Part shown: positions 28,088-36,141 of the stretch, one piece after another | Numbering within the stretch: position 1 is the first letter of the stretch | Layout of the letters: every line of letters begins with the position of its first letter | Assembly: GCF_006717095.1 (NCBI RefSeq) | Contig: NZ_VFQE01000001.1 | Span: forward strand, 3,596,001-3,660,000 | Length of the DNA stretch: 64,000 nt | Direction: 5' to 3' | DNA from: Blastococcus colisei | GTDB lineage: Bacteria > Actinomycetota > Actinomycetes > Mycobacteriales > Geodermatophilaceae | Notes under the pieces: generated by a model | What the model was told of the DNA's origin: nothing | The model's database searches: none | Seen by the model: only the letters and a program-made list of their open reading frames with translations | Program-made: the position numbers and the translations under genes

Positions 28088-28600
28088 ATGTGGAGTCGCA
28101 TGAACCTCGAAAGGGTCGTCTTCGGATTCTTCGTGCTGCTCGCCGCGACGTTGAACTTCGGCTTCTTCGTCGGTGACATCTCCGACCCCGCTATCCACAA
28201 TGAATACGAACTGTTCGCGGCCGTGTTGATCAACCTGATCGCCACAGTGCTCAAGTTCGGTGACCGAACTCATCTCGGTGCAGTGCACCTGGCGACCAGC
28301 CTTGTGGCGGACCTTCAGTTGATCGCGGCCACCTGCGTATGGCTGTACGCCTCACAGATCTCGTCCGAGGGACTCACCGGCGGCGCCACGGCCAGCGTCG
28401 TGTCGCTCTCCGGAGGGGCACTGCTCGCCAATCTCATCTCCGTGGGGCTGCTGGTGACCGAAACCGTGTCCTTTCGCGCCTCCCGGCCGGGGCACAGTCG
28501 GGAGCAGAGCGGCATGACTGATGGTCCGGCACCGGGCGAGGAGAGTGGAAGTCGCGACTCCTGTGGCCGTGATGCGGATGGCCCCGGTCAGGAAACCTGA
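28088..28600 (+). CDS. DUF6394-like membrane protein linked to Ktr genes
   Basis: A 170-residue protein with about four hydrophobic helices (VVFGFFVLLAATLNFGFFVGDIS, FAAVLINLIATVLKFG, VADLQLIAATCVWLYASQI, GGALLANLISVGLLVTETVSF) and a disordered charged tail of ~40 residues. The opening MNLERVVFGFFVLLAATLNFGFFVGDI resembles a family I know as DUF6394, found beside Trk/Ktr genes in proteobacteria; I recall this and could not check it. The start is either 28088 or the ATG at 28100. It is the last intact gene of the island. Confidence 0.65.
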   Translation: MWSRMNLERVVFGFFVLLAATLNFGFFVGDISDPAIHNEYELFAAVLINLIATVLKFGDRTHLGAVHLATSLVADLQLIAATCVWLYASQISSEGLTGGATASVVSLSGGALLANLISVGLLVTETVSFRASRPGHSREQSGMTDGPAPGEESGSRDSCGRDADGPGQET

Positions 28601-28784
28601 CCGGGCCTCGTCGGCCTGTGGCTCGAGCCGCTCGACGTCGCCGCCGCAGCCGGCCTCGTCAGCTACTTCCTCGGCGCGGTCGGCGGCCACCTGCGCGTCC
28701 GCGACACCAAGAACCTCGCGATGCCGCTGCCGCCGCTCCTGCTCGCCATCGCCGTGCTCGCCCCTACGCCTTCTGACCCTCTGA
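28601..28784 (+). pseudogene. C-terminal remnant of a DoxX-like membrane protein
   Basis: Directly after the previous stop, the frame beginning at 28604 encodes VGLWLEPLDVAAAAGLVSYFLGAVGGHLRVRD, then PLPPLLLAIAVLA. This matches the last two helices of DoxX-like proteins. There is no start codon and the N-terminal half is missing. A one-base shift near 28760 restores a natural ending (LRLLTL, stop at 28784), so a frameshift is also likely. It marks decayed DNA at the island's right end. The stretch 28785-28980 shows no gene. Confidence 0.55.
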
Positions 28785-28980
28785 TGAGAACGGCGTCGTC
28801 CCCCACGGCTACCAAGCAGCTCGGGCTCATCTCGGTGCGGGCGGGCTTGGGGGGCAGATTGGGGGGGCAACTGCCAGCCACAGGAGGGCTCGTGAAGGCT
28901 CAGGGACGCAGAAGGACGCTCATCAACCGGCTAACCTGGGCATTCGCCGGGCCACCAGGCCCGGGACCAGCCTTCGTCGC

Positions 28981-29006
28981 GGTTCGAGCCCCGTCACTCA
29001 CCCCAC
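28981..29006 (+). repeat. Right attachment site (attR), tRNA-His 3' fragment
   Basis: An exact 26-bp copy of 21351-21376. No acceptor 5' strand, D arm or anticodon arm precedes it, so it is not a tRNA gene. It probably represents the original chromosomal 3' end of tRNA-His displaced by integration. Confidence 0.75.
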
Positions 29007-29010
29007 CCAG

Positions 29011-29044
29011 AAGGGCTCTGGTCACTTCGCTGATCAGAGCCCTT
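29011..29044 (+). terminator. Hairpin after attR, relative of the tRNA-His terminator
   Basis: AAGGGCTCTGGTCA pairs with TGATCAGAGCCCTT (13 of 14, one G-T) around the loop CTTCGC. Loop and central stem (CTCTGGTCA, TTCGCTGA) match the hairpin after attL. No gene lies between this and the TetR stop at 29156. Confidence 0.7.
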
Positions 29045-29155
29045 CTCGTTATCAGGCCAGCACTGAGGGGCGATCGGCCCGCACTGCGAGCTGCCCGCGG
29101 GCCGTTGAGCGCGATGTCGGTGCCGGCGTCGCACCGCTCGAACTCCGCGTGCAGG

Positions 29156-29764
29156 TCACCGGCACGCATCAGACGCGTAGGACCTGAGCTGGCTCCGTGC
29201 GATGGCGAGCGCATTGCGCATGGGGCGTACGTCGCGCTTCGTCGAGGAGAGCAGGTATCCGCCCTGCAGTACGGCGATCGTCGTCTCAGCGAGGGTGTCG
29301 GGGTCGGCGTCGTCGCGTAGCAGCCCGCTGGACTGCATGGCCTGCAGTCCGTCGCTCAGGACGGACTCCCAGTGGGCGAAGGCGTCGGCGGCCTGGGTGC
29401 GGAGCAGGTCACCGTGGTCCAGCAGCTGGCTGGTGATCGAGCCGAGTGGGCAGCCGCGGTAGTCGCGCTGGTTCTGCTGCATGTCGACCATGGCTCCGAA
29501 CCAGGCGGAGATGCCCTCCCAGGTGTCGAGCGGGAACCGGCTCTGCTCCCGCAGGACCTGCTGGAGCTGGTGGCGGAGCACCTCGGCGACGAGCTGCTCC
29601 TTGCTGGAGAAGTAGTGATAGAACTGGCTCTTGCCCGTCCCGGAGGCGGCCAGGATGTCCTCGATGCTGGTGGAGCTGACGCCCCGCTCGTACATCAGCG
29701 CGGCCGCCGACTCGACGATCCGGCCCTTGGTGTCTTTTCCGCGGCGGGTGGTCGGTTCCGGCAT
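29156..29764 (-). CDS. TetR family regulator divergent from the alcohol dehydrogenase
   Basis: A 202-residue protein with an N-terminal helix-turn-helix (GRIVESAAALMYERGVSSTSIEDILAASGTGKSQFYHYFSSKEQLV) and a helical ligand domain of the TetR_C YcdC/AcrR-like type (RGCPLGSITSQL). I start at the ATG of MPEPTTRRGKD because homology begins there. The divergent neighbour is a zinc alcohol dehydrogenase, with a perfect inverted repeat between them, so it likely represses that gene in response to an aldehyde or similar electrophile. Confidence 0.85.
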   Translation of the reverse strand: MPEPTTRRGKDTKGRIVESAAALMYERGVSSTSIEDILAASGTGKSQFYHYFSSKEQLVAEVLRHQLQQVLREQSRFPLDTWEGISAWFGAMVDMQQNQRDYRGCPLGSITSQLLDHGDLLRTQAADAFAHWESVLSDGLQAMQSSGLLRDDADPDTLAETTIAVLQGGYLLSSTKRDVRPMRNALAIARSQLRSYASDACR

Positions 29765-29968
29765 CGGCTGCGGCCTCGGTCGGCAGGTGGCGGCGGGGTG
29801 TTCGGTCAGCGCGGGTCCTACCCGATGTGGGCGTTCCACATGTGAGACGTCACCCACGCGCAACCCGGAGCCGTGAGGGGCGGGCCGGATAGAGGGCCGG
29901 CCGCGGTGAGCGGGGTGCCACGGAACCCCGGGAACGGCGTGATCGCCGGGCGTCTGGGCGGATTCGGA

Positions 29969-29986
29969 CTGTACCGAGGGGTACAG
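29969..29986. promoter_or_regulatory. Perfect inverted repeat CTGTACC-N4-GGTACAG, candidate TetR operator
   Basis: Two perfect 7-bp arms flank GAGG in the 316-bp gap 29765-30080 between the TetR gene and the alcohol dehydrogenase, 94 bp before the latter's start. GTACC-type dyads are common TetR operators. The remainder of the gap shows only short GC-rich stretches and no gene. Confidence 0.6.
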
Positions 29987-30080
29987 GCGCTGCGGTCGGG
30001 TAGAGCCCCAGCGGCGGCCAGTTCATGTCGCCGGCGGACGCACCGGGTCCCGTTCCGCACCGATCGGTCGAGGAGGCCAG

Positions 30081-31265
30081 ATGAGGGCACTGACATGGCA
30101 GGGCACGCAGAAGGTGTCGGTGGAGACGGTTCCGGACCCGCGGATCCAGGAGCCGACGGACGCGATCGTGCGGATGACCTCGACGGCGATCTGCGGGTCG
30201 GACCTGCACCTCTACGACGTGCTGGGGATGTACCTCGAGCCCGGCGACATCATCGGTCACGAGCCCATGGGCATCGTGGAGGAGGTCGGGCCGGAGGTCA
30301 GCCACATCCAGCCCGGAGACCGGGTGGTCGTGCCGTTCAACATCTCGTGCGGGCACTGCTGGATGTGCACCCGCGGCTTCTTCGCGCAGTGCGAGACCAC
30401 CCAGGTCACCGAGCAGGGCAAGGGCGCGCGGCTGTTCGGCTACACCGCCCTGTACGGGTCGATGCCCGGCGCGCAGGCCGAGTTCCTGCGGGTGCCGCAG
30501 GCCCAGTTCGGGCCGATCAAGGTTCCCCACGAGCACCCCGACGAACGGTTCCTGTTCCTCTCCGACGTGCTCACCACGTCCTGGCAAGCGGTGAAGTACG
30601 CCGACATCGAGGCCGGCAGCACCTGCGCGGTCATCGGGCTGGGACCGATCGGGCAGATGTGCGCCCGCGTCGCCAAGTACCTCGGCGCGGAGCAGGTCAT
30701 CGCCGTCGACAGCGTCCCCGAGCGGCTGGAACTCGCCCGACGCCACGGCATCGAGGTCATCGACCAGAGCACGGTCGACGACGTCCCCGGCGCGATCATG
30801 GAGATGACTCACGGGCGGGGTGTCGACGGCGTCGTGGACGCGGTCGGGATGGAAGCCCACGGCTCCCCCGTCCAGGCAGCCCTGCTCGGGGCCGCCGGCA
30901 AGCTGCCCGGCCCACTGGCCCGCAAGGCGGCCGAGACGATCGGTGTGGACCGGATGGCTGCCATGCGCACCGCGTTCGGGTCGGTCCGCCGGGCCGGGAC
31001 GATCTCGCTGATCGGGGTGTACGGCGGGCAGGCCGACCCGCTCCCGATGATGGACCTGTTCGACAAGGGCGTGACCATCCGCATGGGACAGGCGCACGTC
31101 AAGCGCTGGGTCGAGGAGATCATGCCCGCGCTCACCGGTGACGGCGACCCGCTGGGCACCGAAGACCTCACCACCCACGCGCTGCCGCTGGAGCAGGCGC
31201 CGCACGGCTACGAGATCTTCCAGAAGAAGCAGGACGGCTGCATCAAGGTCGTCCTCAAGCCCTGA
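30081..31265 (+). CDS. Zinc-dependent alcohol/formaldehyde dehydrogenase
   Basis: A 394-residue medium-chain dehydrogenase. The catalytic zinc ligands are in STAICGSDLHLY and IIGHEPMGIVEEVG. The structural zinc site is CGHCWMCTRGFFAQC with four cysteines. The NAD-binding fold has VIGLGPIGQMCARVAKYLGA. The inserted segment (LGAAGKLPGPLARKAAETIGVDR) and length match the glutathione-independent formaldehyde dehydrogenase-like subgroup. It oxidises an alcohol or aldehyde adduct with NAD. An ATG follows GAGGAGGCCAG. It is probably cotranscribed with the two genes after it. Confidence 0.88.
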   Translation: MRALTWQGTQKVSVETVPDPRIQEPTDAIVRMTSTAICGSDLHLYDVLGMYLEPGDIIGHEPMGIVEEVGPEVSHIQPGDRVVVPFNISCGHCWMCTRGFFAQCETTQVTEQGKGARLFGYTALYGSMPGAQAEFLRVPQAQFGPIKVPHEHPDERFLFLSDVLTTSWQAVKYADIEAGSTCAVIGLGPIGQMCARVAKYLGAEQVIAVDSVPERLELARRHGIEVIDQSTVDDVPGAIMEMTHGRGVDGVVDAVGMEAHGSPVQAALLGAAGKLPGPLARKAAETIGVDRMAAMRTAFGSVRRAGTISLIGVYGGQADPLPMMDLFDKGVTIRMGQAHVKRWVEEIMPALTGDGDPLGTEDLTTHALPLEQAPHGYEIFQKKQDGCIKVVLKP

Positions 31266-31336
31266 GAACCCCTGCCGGCCACCACCCCTGGCGCCGGCCG
31301 AGCACGCCCAGCCGCAACCACCTCGGAGGAACAGAC

Positions 31337-31810
31337 ATGCAGCAGACCAACGAACCGTCGACCGGGGCCGTGCTGGCCCGAGGGGTGCTCGCCGGACTGG
31401 CCGGAACCGTGGTGATGACCGCTTTCCAGAAGCTCGTCGAGATGCCCCTCACCCAGCGCCAGGAGAGCTACGCCCCGGCGGACTTCGCCGAGAAGGTCCT
31501 GCCCGTGCACCCGACGACCCCCGAGGGGCGCCGGCGGCTGAACTACACCACCCACTTCGCCCTCGGCGGCATGTGGGGCACCGCGTACGGCGTCGCGGCC
31601 GCCAACGGGCTGCGCGGGCAGAAGGCGGTCAACACCGTGTTCGCGGTCGTCTACACCGGCGACGTCCTGCTCAACACCGCGCTCGGGCTCTACCAGCCGA
31701 GCAAGTGGACGGCCCAGGACTGGGCGGTCGACATCGTGGACAAGTACGTGCAGGCCCAGGCCACCGGCGCCGTCTTCGATCACGTGCTGGACCCGGCCCG
31801 CCCGTCCTGA
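31337..31810 (+). CDS. Hypothetical membrane protein (DUF1440/YagU-like)
   Basis: A 157-residue protein with three likely membrane helices (AVLARGVLAGLAGTVVMTAF, FALGGMWGTAYGVAAANG, AVNTVFAVVYTGDVLLNTALGLY). The arrangement and the GTVVMTAFQKLVE start resemble YagU-type DUF1440 proteins, with moderate certainty. A clean GGAGGAACAGAC site precedes the ATG. It lies 71 bp after the alcohol dehydrogenase on the same strand. Confidence 0.6.
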   Translation: MQQTNEPSTGAVLARGVLAGLAGTVVMTAFQKLVEMPLTQRQESYAPADFAEKVLPVHPTTPEGRRRLNYTTHFALGGMWGTAYGVAAANGLRGQKAVNTVFAVVYTGDVLLNTALGLYQPSKWTAQDWAVDIVDKYVQAQATGAVFDHVLDPARPS

Positions 31811-31863
31811 CCGTGCCACCGGAGCCGCCGCATCCCATGCCGTGCGAGCAGAGGAGGCCAGGC

Positions 31864-32294
31864 GTGGACGCGACCAGCCAGCGGGTCGTGGTGATCACCG
31901 GGGCGTCGTCGGGCATCGCTCGGGAGACCGCCCGGCAGTTCGCCACCCAGGGCGCAGCGGTCGTGCCGGCCGCCCGCGGCGAGCCGGCGCTGCACGCCAC
32001 CGCCGAGGAGGTCACCCAGGCCGGCGGCACGGCGCTGGTCGCGCCCACCGACGTCGCGGGTGTGCCGCAGGTGCAGCACCTCGCGCAGCGCGCCCGGCAG
32101 CGTTTCGGCCGGATCGACGTCTGGGTGAACAACGCCGCGGCCTCCGGCTACGGGGAGCTCAACACGCTGCCCGTCGAGGCGATCGACCGAATTCTGGACG
32201 TCGACCTGCGCGGTCAGGTGTACGGGGTCAAGGCGGTCCTCCCGATCATGCGCGAGCAGGGGCACGGGACGATCATCGGCGTCAGCTCCGGGGG
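31864..32294 (+). pseudogene. Truncated short-chain dehydrogenase, cut at the cobN stop
   Basis: A GTG start after GAGGAGGCCAG opens a classical SDR: VVVITGASSGIARETARQFA (cofactor glycines), NNAAASGYGEL, and GTIIGVSS (catalytic Ser strand). Immediately after VSSG the sequence becomes the reverse complement of the cobN 3' end; the cobN stop is at 32295-32297. The reading frame stays open to 32559 but the added residues are antisense cobN. The YxxxK motif and the whole C-terminal half are missing, so the enzyme cannot be active. It marks a rearrangement breakpoint at about 32288-32294. Confidence 0.8.
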
Positions 32295-35200
32295 TCACCG
32301 GGCCGCCGGGATCGGCGACTCGCCTCCCTCGAGGTCGCCCTCGGTGTCCAGGTACGCCTGCTGGAGCTCGGCCAGCAGCGCCGGATCGGGCTCCGCCCAC
32401 ATCTTCCGGTCCACCGCCTCCAGCAGCCGCTCGGCGATGCCGTGGAGCGCCCACGGGTTCGACCTCTCCATGAACTCGCGGTTCTCCGCGTCGAGCACGT
32501 ACGTCTGCGCGAGCTTCTCGTACATCCAGTCGGCGACGACGCCGGTGGTGGCGTCGTAGCCGAACAGGTAGTCGACGGTCGCGGCGAGCTCGAAGGCGCC
32601 TTTGTAGCCGTGCCTGCGCATCGCCGCCAGCCACTTCGGGTTGACCACCCGGGCGCGGAACACCCGAGCGGTTTCCTCGCTCAGCGAGCGGGTCCGCACG
32701 GACTCGGGCCGGGTCGAGTCGCCGATGTAGGCCGCCGGGGCACGACCGGTCAAGGCGCGGACACTCGCGACCATCCCGCCGTGGTACTGGAAGTAGTCAT
32801 CGGAGTCGGCGATGTCGTGCTCGCGGGTGTCGACGTTCTTGGCCGCCACCGCGATCCGCTTGTAGGCGGCCTCCATGTCGGGCCTGGCCTGCACCCCGTC
32901 CAGGTCACGGCCGTAGGCGTAGCCGCCCCAGACCGCGTAGACCTCGGCGAGGTCGGCGTCCCCGCGCCAGTTGCGGCTGTCGATCAGCGGCAGCAACCCG
33001 GCCCCGTAGGCGCCCGGCTTCGATCCGAACACACGGGTCGTGGCCCGTCGCCGGTCGCCGTGGGTCGCCTCGTCGGCGTCCACGTGCGCCTTCACGTAGT
33101 TCTGCTCGCGCGGCTCGTCCAGCGCGGCCACCACCGTCACTGCGTCGTCCAGCATCGTGACCACGTGCGGGAAGGCATCCCGGAAGAACCCGCTGATGCG
33201 CACGGTGACGTCGATCCGCGGTCGGCCGAGCTCGGCGAGGGGGATCGGTTCCAGGCCGGTGACCCGTCGGGAGGCGTCGTCCCACAGCGGGCGGACGCCG
33301 AGCAGGGCGAGCACCTCGGCGATGTCGTCGCCCGAGGTCCGCATCGCCGAGGTACCCCACACCGAGAGGCCGACCGAGCGCGGGTACTCCCCGGTGTCGG
33401 CCCGATAGCGGTCGACCAAGGACTCGGCCATCGCCTGCCCGGTCCCCCAGGCCAGCCGCGAGGGCACCGCACGAGGGTCGACGGAGTAGAAGTTGCGGCC
33501 CGTGGGCAGCACGTTGACCAGCCCGCGGAGCGGCGAACCCGACGGCCCGGCCGGCACGTAGCCGCCCTCGAGCGCGTGCAGCGTGGCGTCGAGCTCGTCG
33601 GTGGTGCGCGCCAGCCGGGGCACGATCTCGTCGACGGCGAAGCGCAGGACGGCGACGACGGCGTCGTCGTCCCGGCCGAGCACCTCCGCCACCACCTCGG
33701 CGACGGCGACGGCGGTCCAACCGCGCTCCTCCATGGCTGCGACGAGGGCCTCCGCCTGCGCCTCCACGGCGTCGGTTGCGGTCAACCCGGCCGTGCCGTC
33801 CTCGGTCAGCCCGAGCGCTTCGCGCAGCCCGGGGAGCGCGACCGAGCCGCCCCAGATCTGCCGGGCGCGCAGCATGGCGAGCACCAGGTCGACCCGGTCC
33901 TGTCCGCTGGGCGGTGTTCCCAGCACGTGCAGGCCGTCGCGGATCTGCGAGTCCTTGATCTCGCAGAGCCAGCCGTCGACGTGCAGGATCATCTCGTCGA
34001 AGTGGTCGTCCTCCGGCCGGTCCTTCAGGCCCAGGTCGTGGTCGAGCTTGGCGGCCTGCAGCAGGGTCCAGATCTGCGCGCGGACGGCGGGCAGCTTGGC
34101 CGGGTCCATCGCGGCGACGTTGGCGTGCTCGTCGAGCAGCTGCTCCAGCCGGGCGATGTCGCCGTAGGAGTCGGCTCGCGCCATCGGCGGCACCATGTGG
34201 TCGACCAGGGTTGCGTGCGCGCGGCGCTTGGCCTGGCTCCCCTCCCCCGGGTCGTTGACCAGGAAGGGGTAGACCAGCGGCAGGTCGCCGAGCGCGGCGT
34301 CGGGCCCGCACGAGGCCGACATGCCGACCGTCTTGCCGGGCAGCCACTCCAGGTTGCCGTGCTTGCCCACGTGGACCAGCGCGTGCGCCCCGAAGACCGC
34401 TCGCAGCCACCAGTAGGCCGCCAGGTAGTGATGGGACGGTGGCAGGTCGGGGTCGTGGTAGATCGCGATCGGGTTCTCCCCGAAGCCGCGGGGCGGCTGG
34501 ACCATCACGACGACGTTGCCAGCCCGCAGCGCCGCGAAGACGATGGCACCGTCGGCCTCGTCGACGAACAGCGAGCCCGGTGCCGGTCCCCAGTGCTCCT
34601 CCATCGCCTGCCGCAGGTCGGCCGGGAGAGTGTCGAAGAAGGCGCGGTACTCGGCGGCGGGGATGCGGACCGGATTGCCGCTCAGCTGCTCCTCGGTGAG
34701 CCAGTCGGCGTCCTGCCCGCCCGCGGCGATCAGCGCGTGCACCAGGGTGTCGCCGTCGAGGTCTGCGACGCCGGGCAACGCGTCCGGCCCGTCGAACGGG
34801 CCGATGTCGTACCCCTGCCCCGCCATCGCGGCCAGCAGCCGGACGACCGACGCCGGAGTGTCCAGGCCGACGGCGTTCCCGATCCGCGCGTGCTTGGTCG
34901 GATAGGCGCTGAGCATCACCACGACGCGGCGCTCCTCCGGCGGCGTGTGCCGCAGCCGGGCATGGGCGACGGCGGTGCCGGCGACGCGGGCCGCGCGTTC
35001 GGGGTCGGCGACGTAGGAGGTCAGCCCGTCGGCGTCGGTCTCCTTGAAGGAGAACGGCACGCTGATCAGCCGGCCGTCGAACTCCGGGATGGCGACCTGG
35101 TTGCCGACGTCGAGAGGCGAGAGCCCGTCGTCGTCGGCGGCCCACTCCTCCCGCGACCGTGTGAGGCACAGGCCCTGGATCACCGGGATGTCGAGCGCCG

Positions 35201-35921
35201 CGAGCTCGCCGACGTCCCAGGCGCCGTCGTCACCACCGGCCTGCGCCGTCGCCGGCCGTGAGCCGCCGGCAGCGAGGACCGTGACGACCATCGCGTCTGC
35301 GCCTCGAAGGGTCTCCAGCAGTCCTGGGTCGACCGACCGCAGGGACGAGGTGAACACCGGCAGCGCGCGGCCACCGGCGTCCTCGATCGCCCGGCAGAGG
35401 GACTCGACGAAGTCGGTGTTGCCGGCCAGGTGGTGGGCCCGGTAGTAGAGGACGGCGACCGTCGGGCCGCTCGTCGTCCTGACCGCGCGGTCGAGCCGTC
35501 CCCAGTCGGGTGCGACCGCCGGCGGGTCGAACCCCTCACCGGTCAGCAGCACGGTGTCGGACAGGAACCGGCGCAGCTGGACCAGGTTCTCCGGCCCGCC
35601 CTGTGCGAGGTAGCCGTGCGCCTCGGTGGCCACCCCCATCGGCACCGTCGAGAGCTCCATCAGCTCGGCGTCGGGGACCTGCTCCCCGCCGAGGATCACG
35701 ACCGGCGCCGGACCGGCCAGCAGCGGGGCGAGCATCTCCTCGTACTGCCGCCGCACGCCCAGGATGCGGACGACCACCAGCGCGCTGCCCTCGACCAGCG
35801 CGGCGATGCCGGCGTCCCCCAGGCGGGCCGGGTTGCCCAGGCGCCATCCCGCACCGCTGGCGCGGGCGGAGAGCAGGTCGGTGTCGCTGGTGGACAGCAA
35901 GGTGAAGCCGGGGACGCTCAC
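32295..35921 (-). CDS. cobN: Cobaltochelatase large subunit CobN
   Basis: A 1208-residue CobN/ChlH-family protein, normal for the family (~1200-1275). It shows VAILYYRAHHLAGNTDFVESLC in the N-terminal third, HVGKHGNLEWLPGKTVGMS in the middle and RIDVTVRISGFFRDAFPHVVTMLDDA toward the C-terminus. It inserts cobalt into hydrogenobyrinic acid a,c-diamide with ATP, using the ChlI/ChlD-type partner at 43850-45913 because CobST is absent here. It starts at GTG and is preceded by a cobalamin riboswitch. Its stop codon abuts a truncated SDR, with no terminator in between. Confidence 0.95.
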   Translation of the reverse strand: MSVPGFTLLSTSDTDLLSARASGAGWRLGNPARLGDAGIAALVEGSALVVVRILGVRRQYEEMLAPLLAGPAPVVILGGEQVPDAELMELSTVPMGVATEAHGYLAQGGPENLVQLRRFLSDTVLLTGEGFDPPAVAPDWGRLDRAVRTTSGPTVAVLYYRAHHLAGNTDFVESLCRAIEDAGGRALPVFTSSLRSVDPGLLETLRGADAMVVTVLAAGGSRPATAQAGGDDGAWDVGELAALDIPVIQGLCLTRSREEWAADDDGLSPLDVGNQVAIPEFDGRLISVPFSFKETDADGLTSYVADPERAARVAGTAVAHARLRHTPPEERRVVVMLSAYPTKHARIGNAVGLDTPASVVRLLAAMAGQGYDIGPFDGPDALPGVADLDGDTLVHALIAAGGQDADWLTEEQLSGNPVRIPAAEYRAFFDTLPADLRQAMEEHWGPAPGSLFVDEADGAIVFAALRAGNVVVMVQPPRGFGENPIAIYHDPDLPPSHHYLAAYWWLRAVFGAHALVHVGKHGNLEWLPGKTVGMSASCGPDAALGDLPLVYPFLVNDPGEGSQAKRRAHATLVDHMVPPMARADSYGDIARLEQLLDEHANVAAMDPAKLPAVRAQIWTLLQAAKLDHDLGLKDRPEDDHFDEMILHVDGWLCEIKDSQIRDGLHVLGTPPSGQDRVDLVLAMLRARQIWGGSVALPGLREALGLTEDGTAGLTATDAVEAQAEALVAAMEERGWTAVAVAEVVAEVLGRDDDAVVAVLRFAVDEIVPRLARTTDELDATLHALEGGYVPAGPSGSPLRGLVNVLPTGRNFYSVDPRAVPSRLAWGTGQAMAESLVDRYRADTGEYPRSVGLSVWGTSAMRTSGDDIAEVLALLGVRPLWDDASRRVTGLEPIPLAELGRPRIDVTVRISGFFRDAFPHVVTMLDDAVTVVAALDEPREQNYVKAHVDADEATHGDRRRATTRVFGSKPGAYGAGLLPLIDSRNWRGDADLAEVYAVWGGYAYGRDLDGVQARPDMEAAYKRIAVAAKNVDTREHDIADSDDYFQYHGGMVASVRALTGRAPAAYIGDSTRPESVRTRSLSEETARVFRARVVNPKWLAAMRRHGYKGAFELAATVDYLFGYDATTGVVADWMYEKLAQTYVLDAENREFMERSNPWALHGIAERLLEAVDRKMWAEPDPALLAELQQAYLDTEGDLEGGESPIPAAR

Positions 35922-35959
35922 AGCGCTACCTCACTCGGGGTCCGCGCCCCGGGTCGTCG

Positions 35960-36066
35960 GGCACGGCAGCCGGAGTGTCTGGCTCCCCCGGTCTCCCGGG
36001 CTCACAGTGGCGGGACCGCGCCGGATTCTCACCGGCTTCCTCGCTGACTGACGTGATGACGCCGAC
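35960..36066 (-). promoter_or_regulatory. Cobalamin riboswitch upstream of cobN
   Basis: Read on the minus strand the leader contains the conserved core GAGGAAGCCGGTGAGAATCC, then GCGGTCCCGCCACTGTGA (B12 box), then GGGAGCCAGACACTC. These occur in the correct order and spacing for an AdoCbl riboswitch. It ends ~38 bp before the cobN GTG and should lower cobN expression when cobalamin is plentiful. Outer boundaries are approximate. The divergent cobG has no such element. Confidence 0.92.
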
Positions 36067-36141
36067 CGTACCCGGCGACTGCGATCACCGGAGCCCGGGC
36101 CCGAGCTGCCCTCGGCGCGAGGCAGTAACCTCGCCGGCGCG

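Larger units (their letters stand above)
21351..29006 (+). mobile_element. Putative tRNA-His-integrated island carrying potassium-uptake genes
   Basis: The segment is bounded by an exact 26-bp direct repeat of the tRNA-His 3' end (21351-21376 and 28981-29006). The tRNA stays intact at the left, as expected when an element brings its own 3' end. Contents are kdpD, kdpE, ktrB, ktrA and two small membrane proteins, all on the plus strand. No integrase, excisionase or replication gene is recognisable, and degenerate sequence lies at both ends, so it is probably an immobile remnant. Base composition is not obviously different from the host. Confidence 0.65.

Noticed and set aside
21376-29006. Integrase or kdpFABC genes within the island
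   Set aside because: Checked both strands; no tyrosine or serine recombinase motif and no KdpA, KdpB or KdpC signature is visible.
28975-29010. Second tRNA-His gene
   Set aside because: Only the T-loop and 3' acceptor strand are present. No D or anticodon arm precedes it, so it is an attachment-site remnant.
31842-35261. 1139-codon plus-strand open frame across cobN
   Set aside because: Low-complexity Arg/Val/Gly/His-rich translation antisense to a clear cobN gene; a product of high GC.
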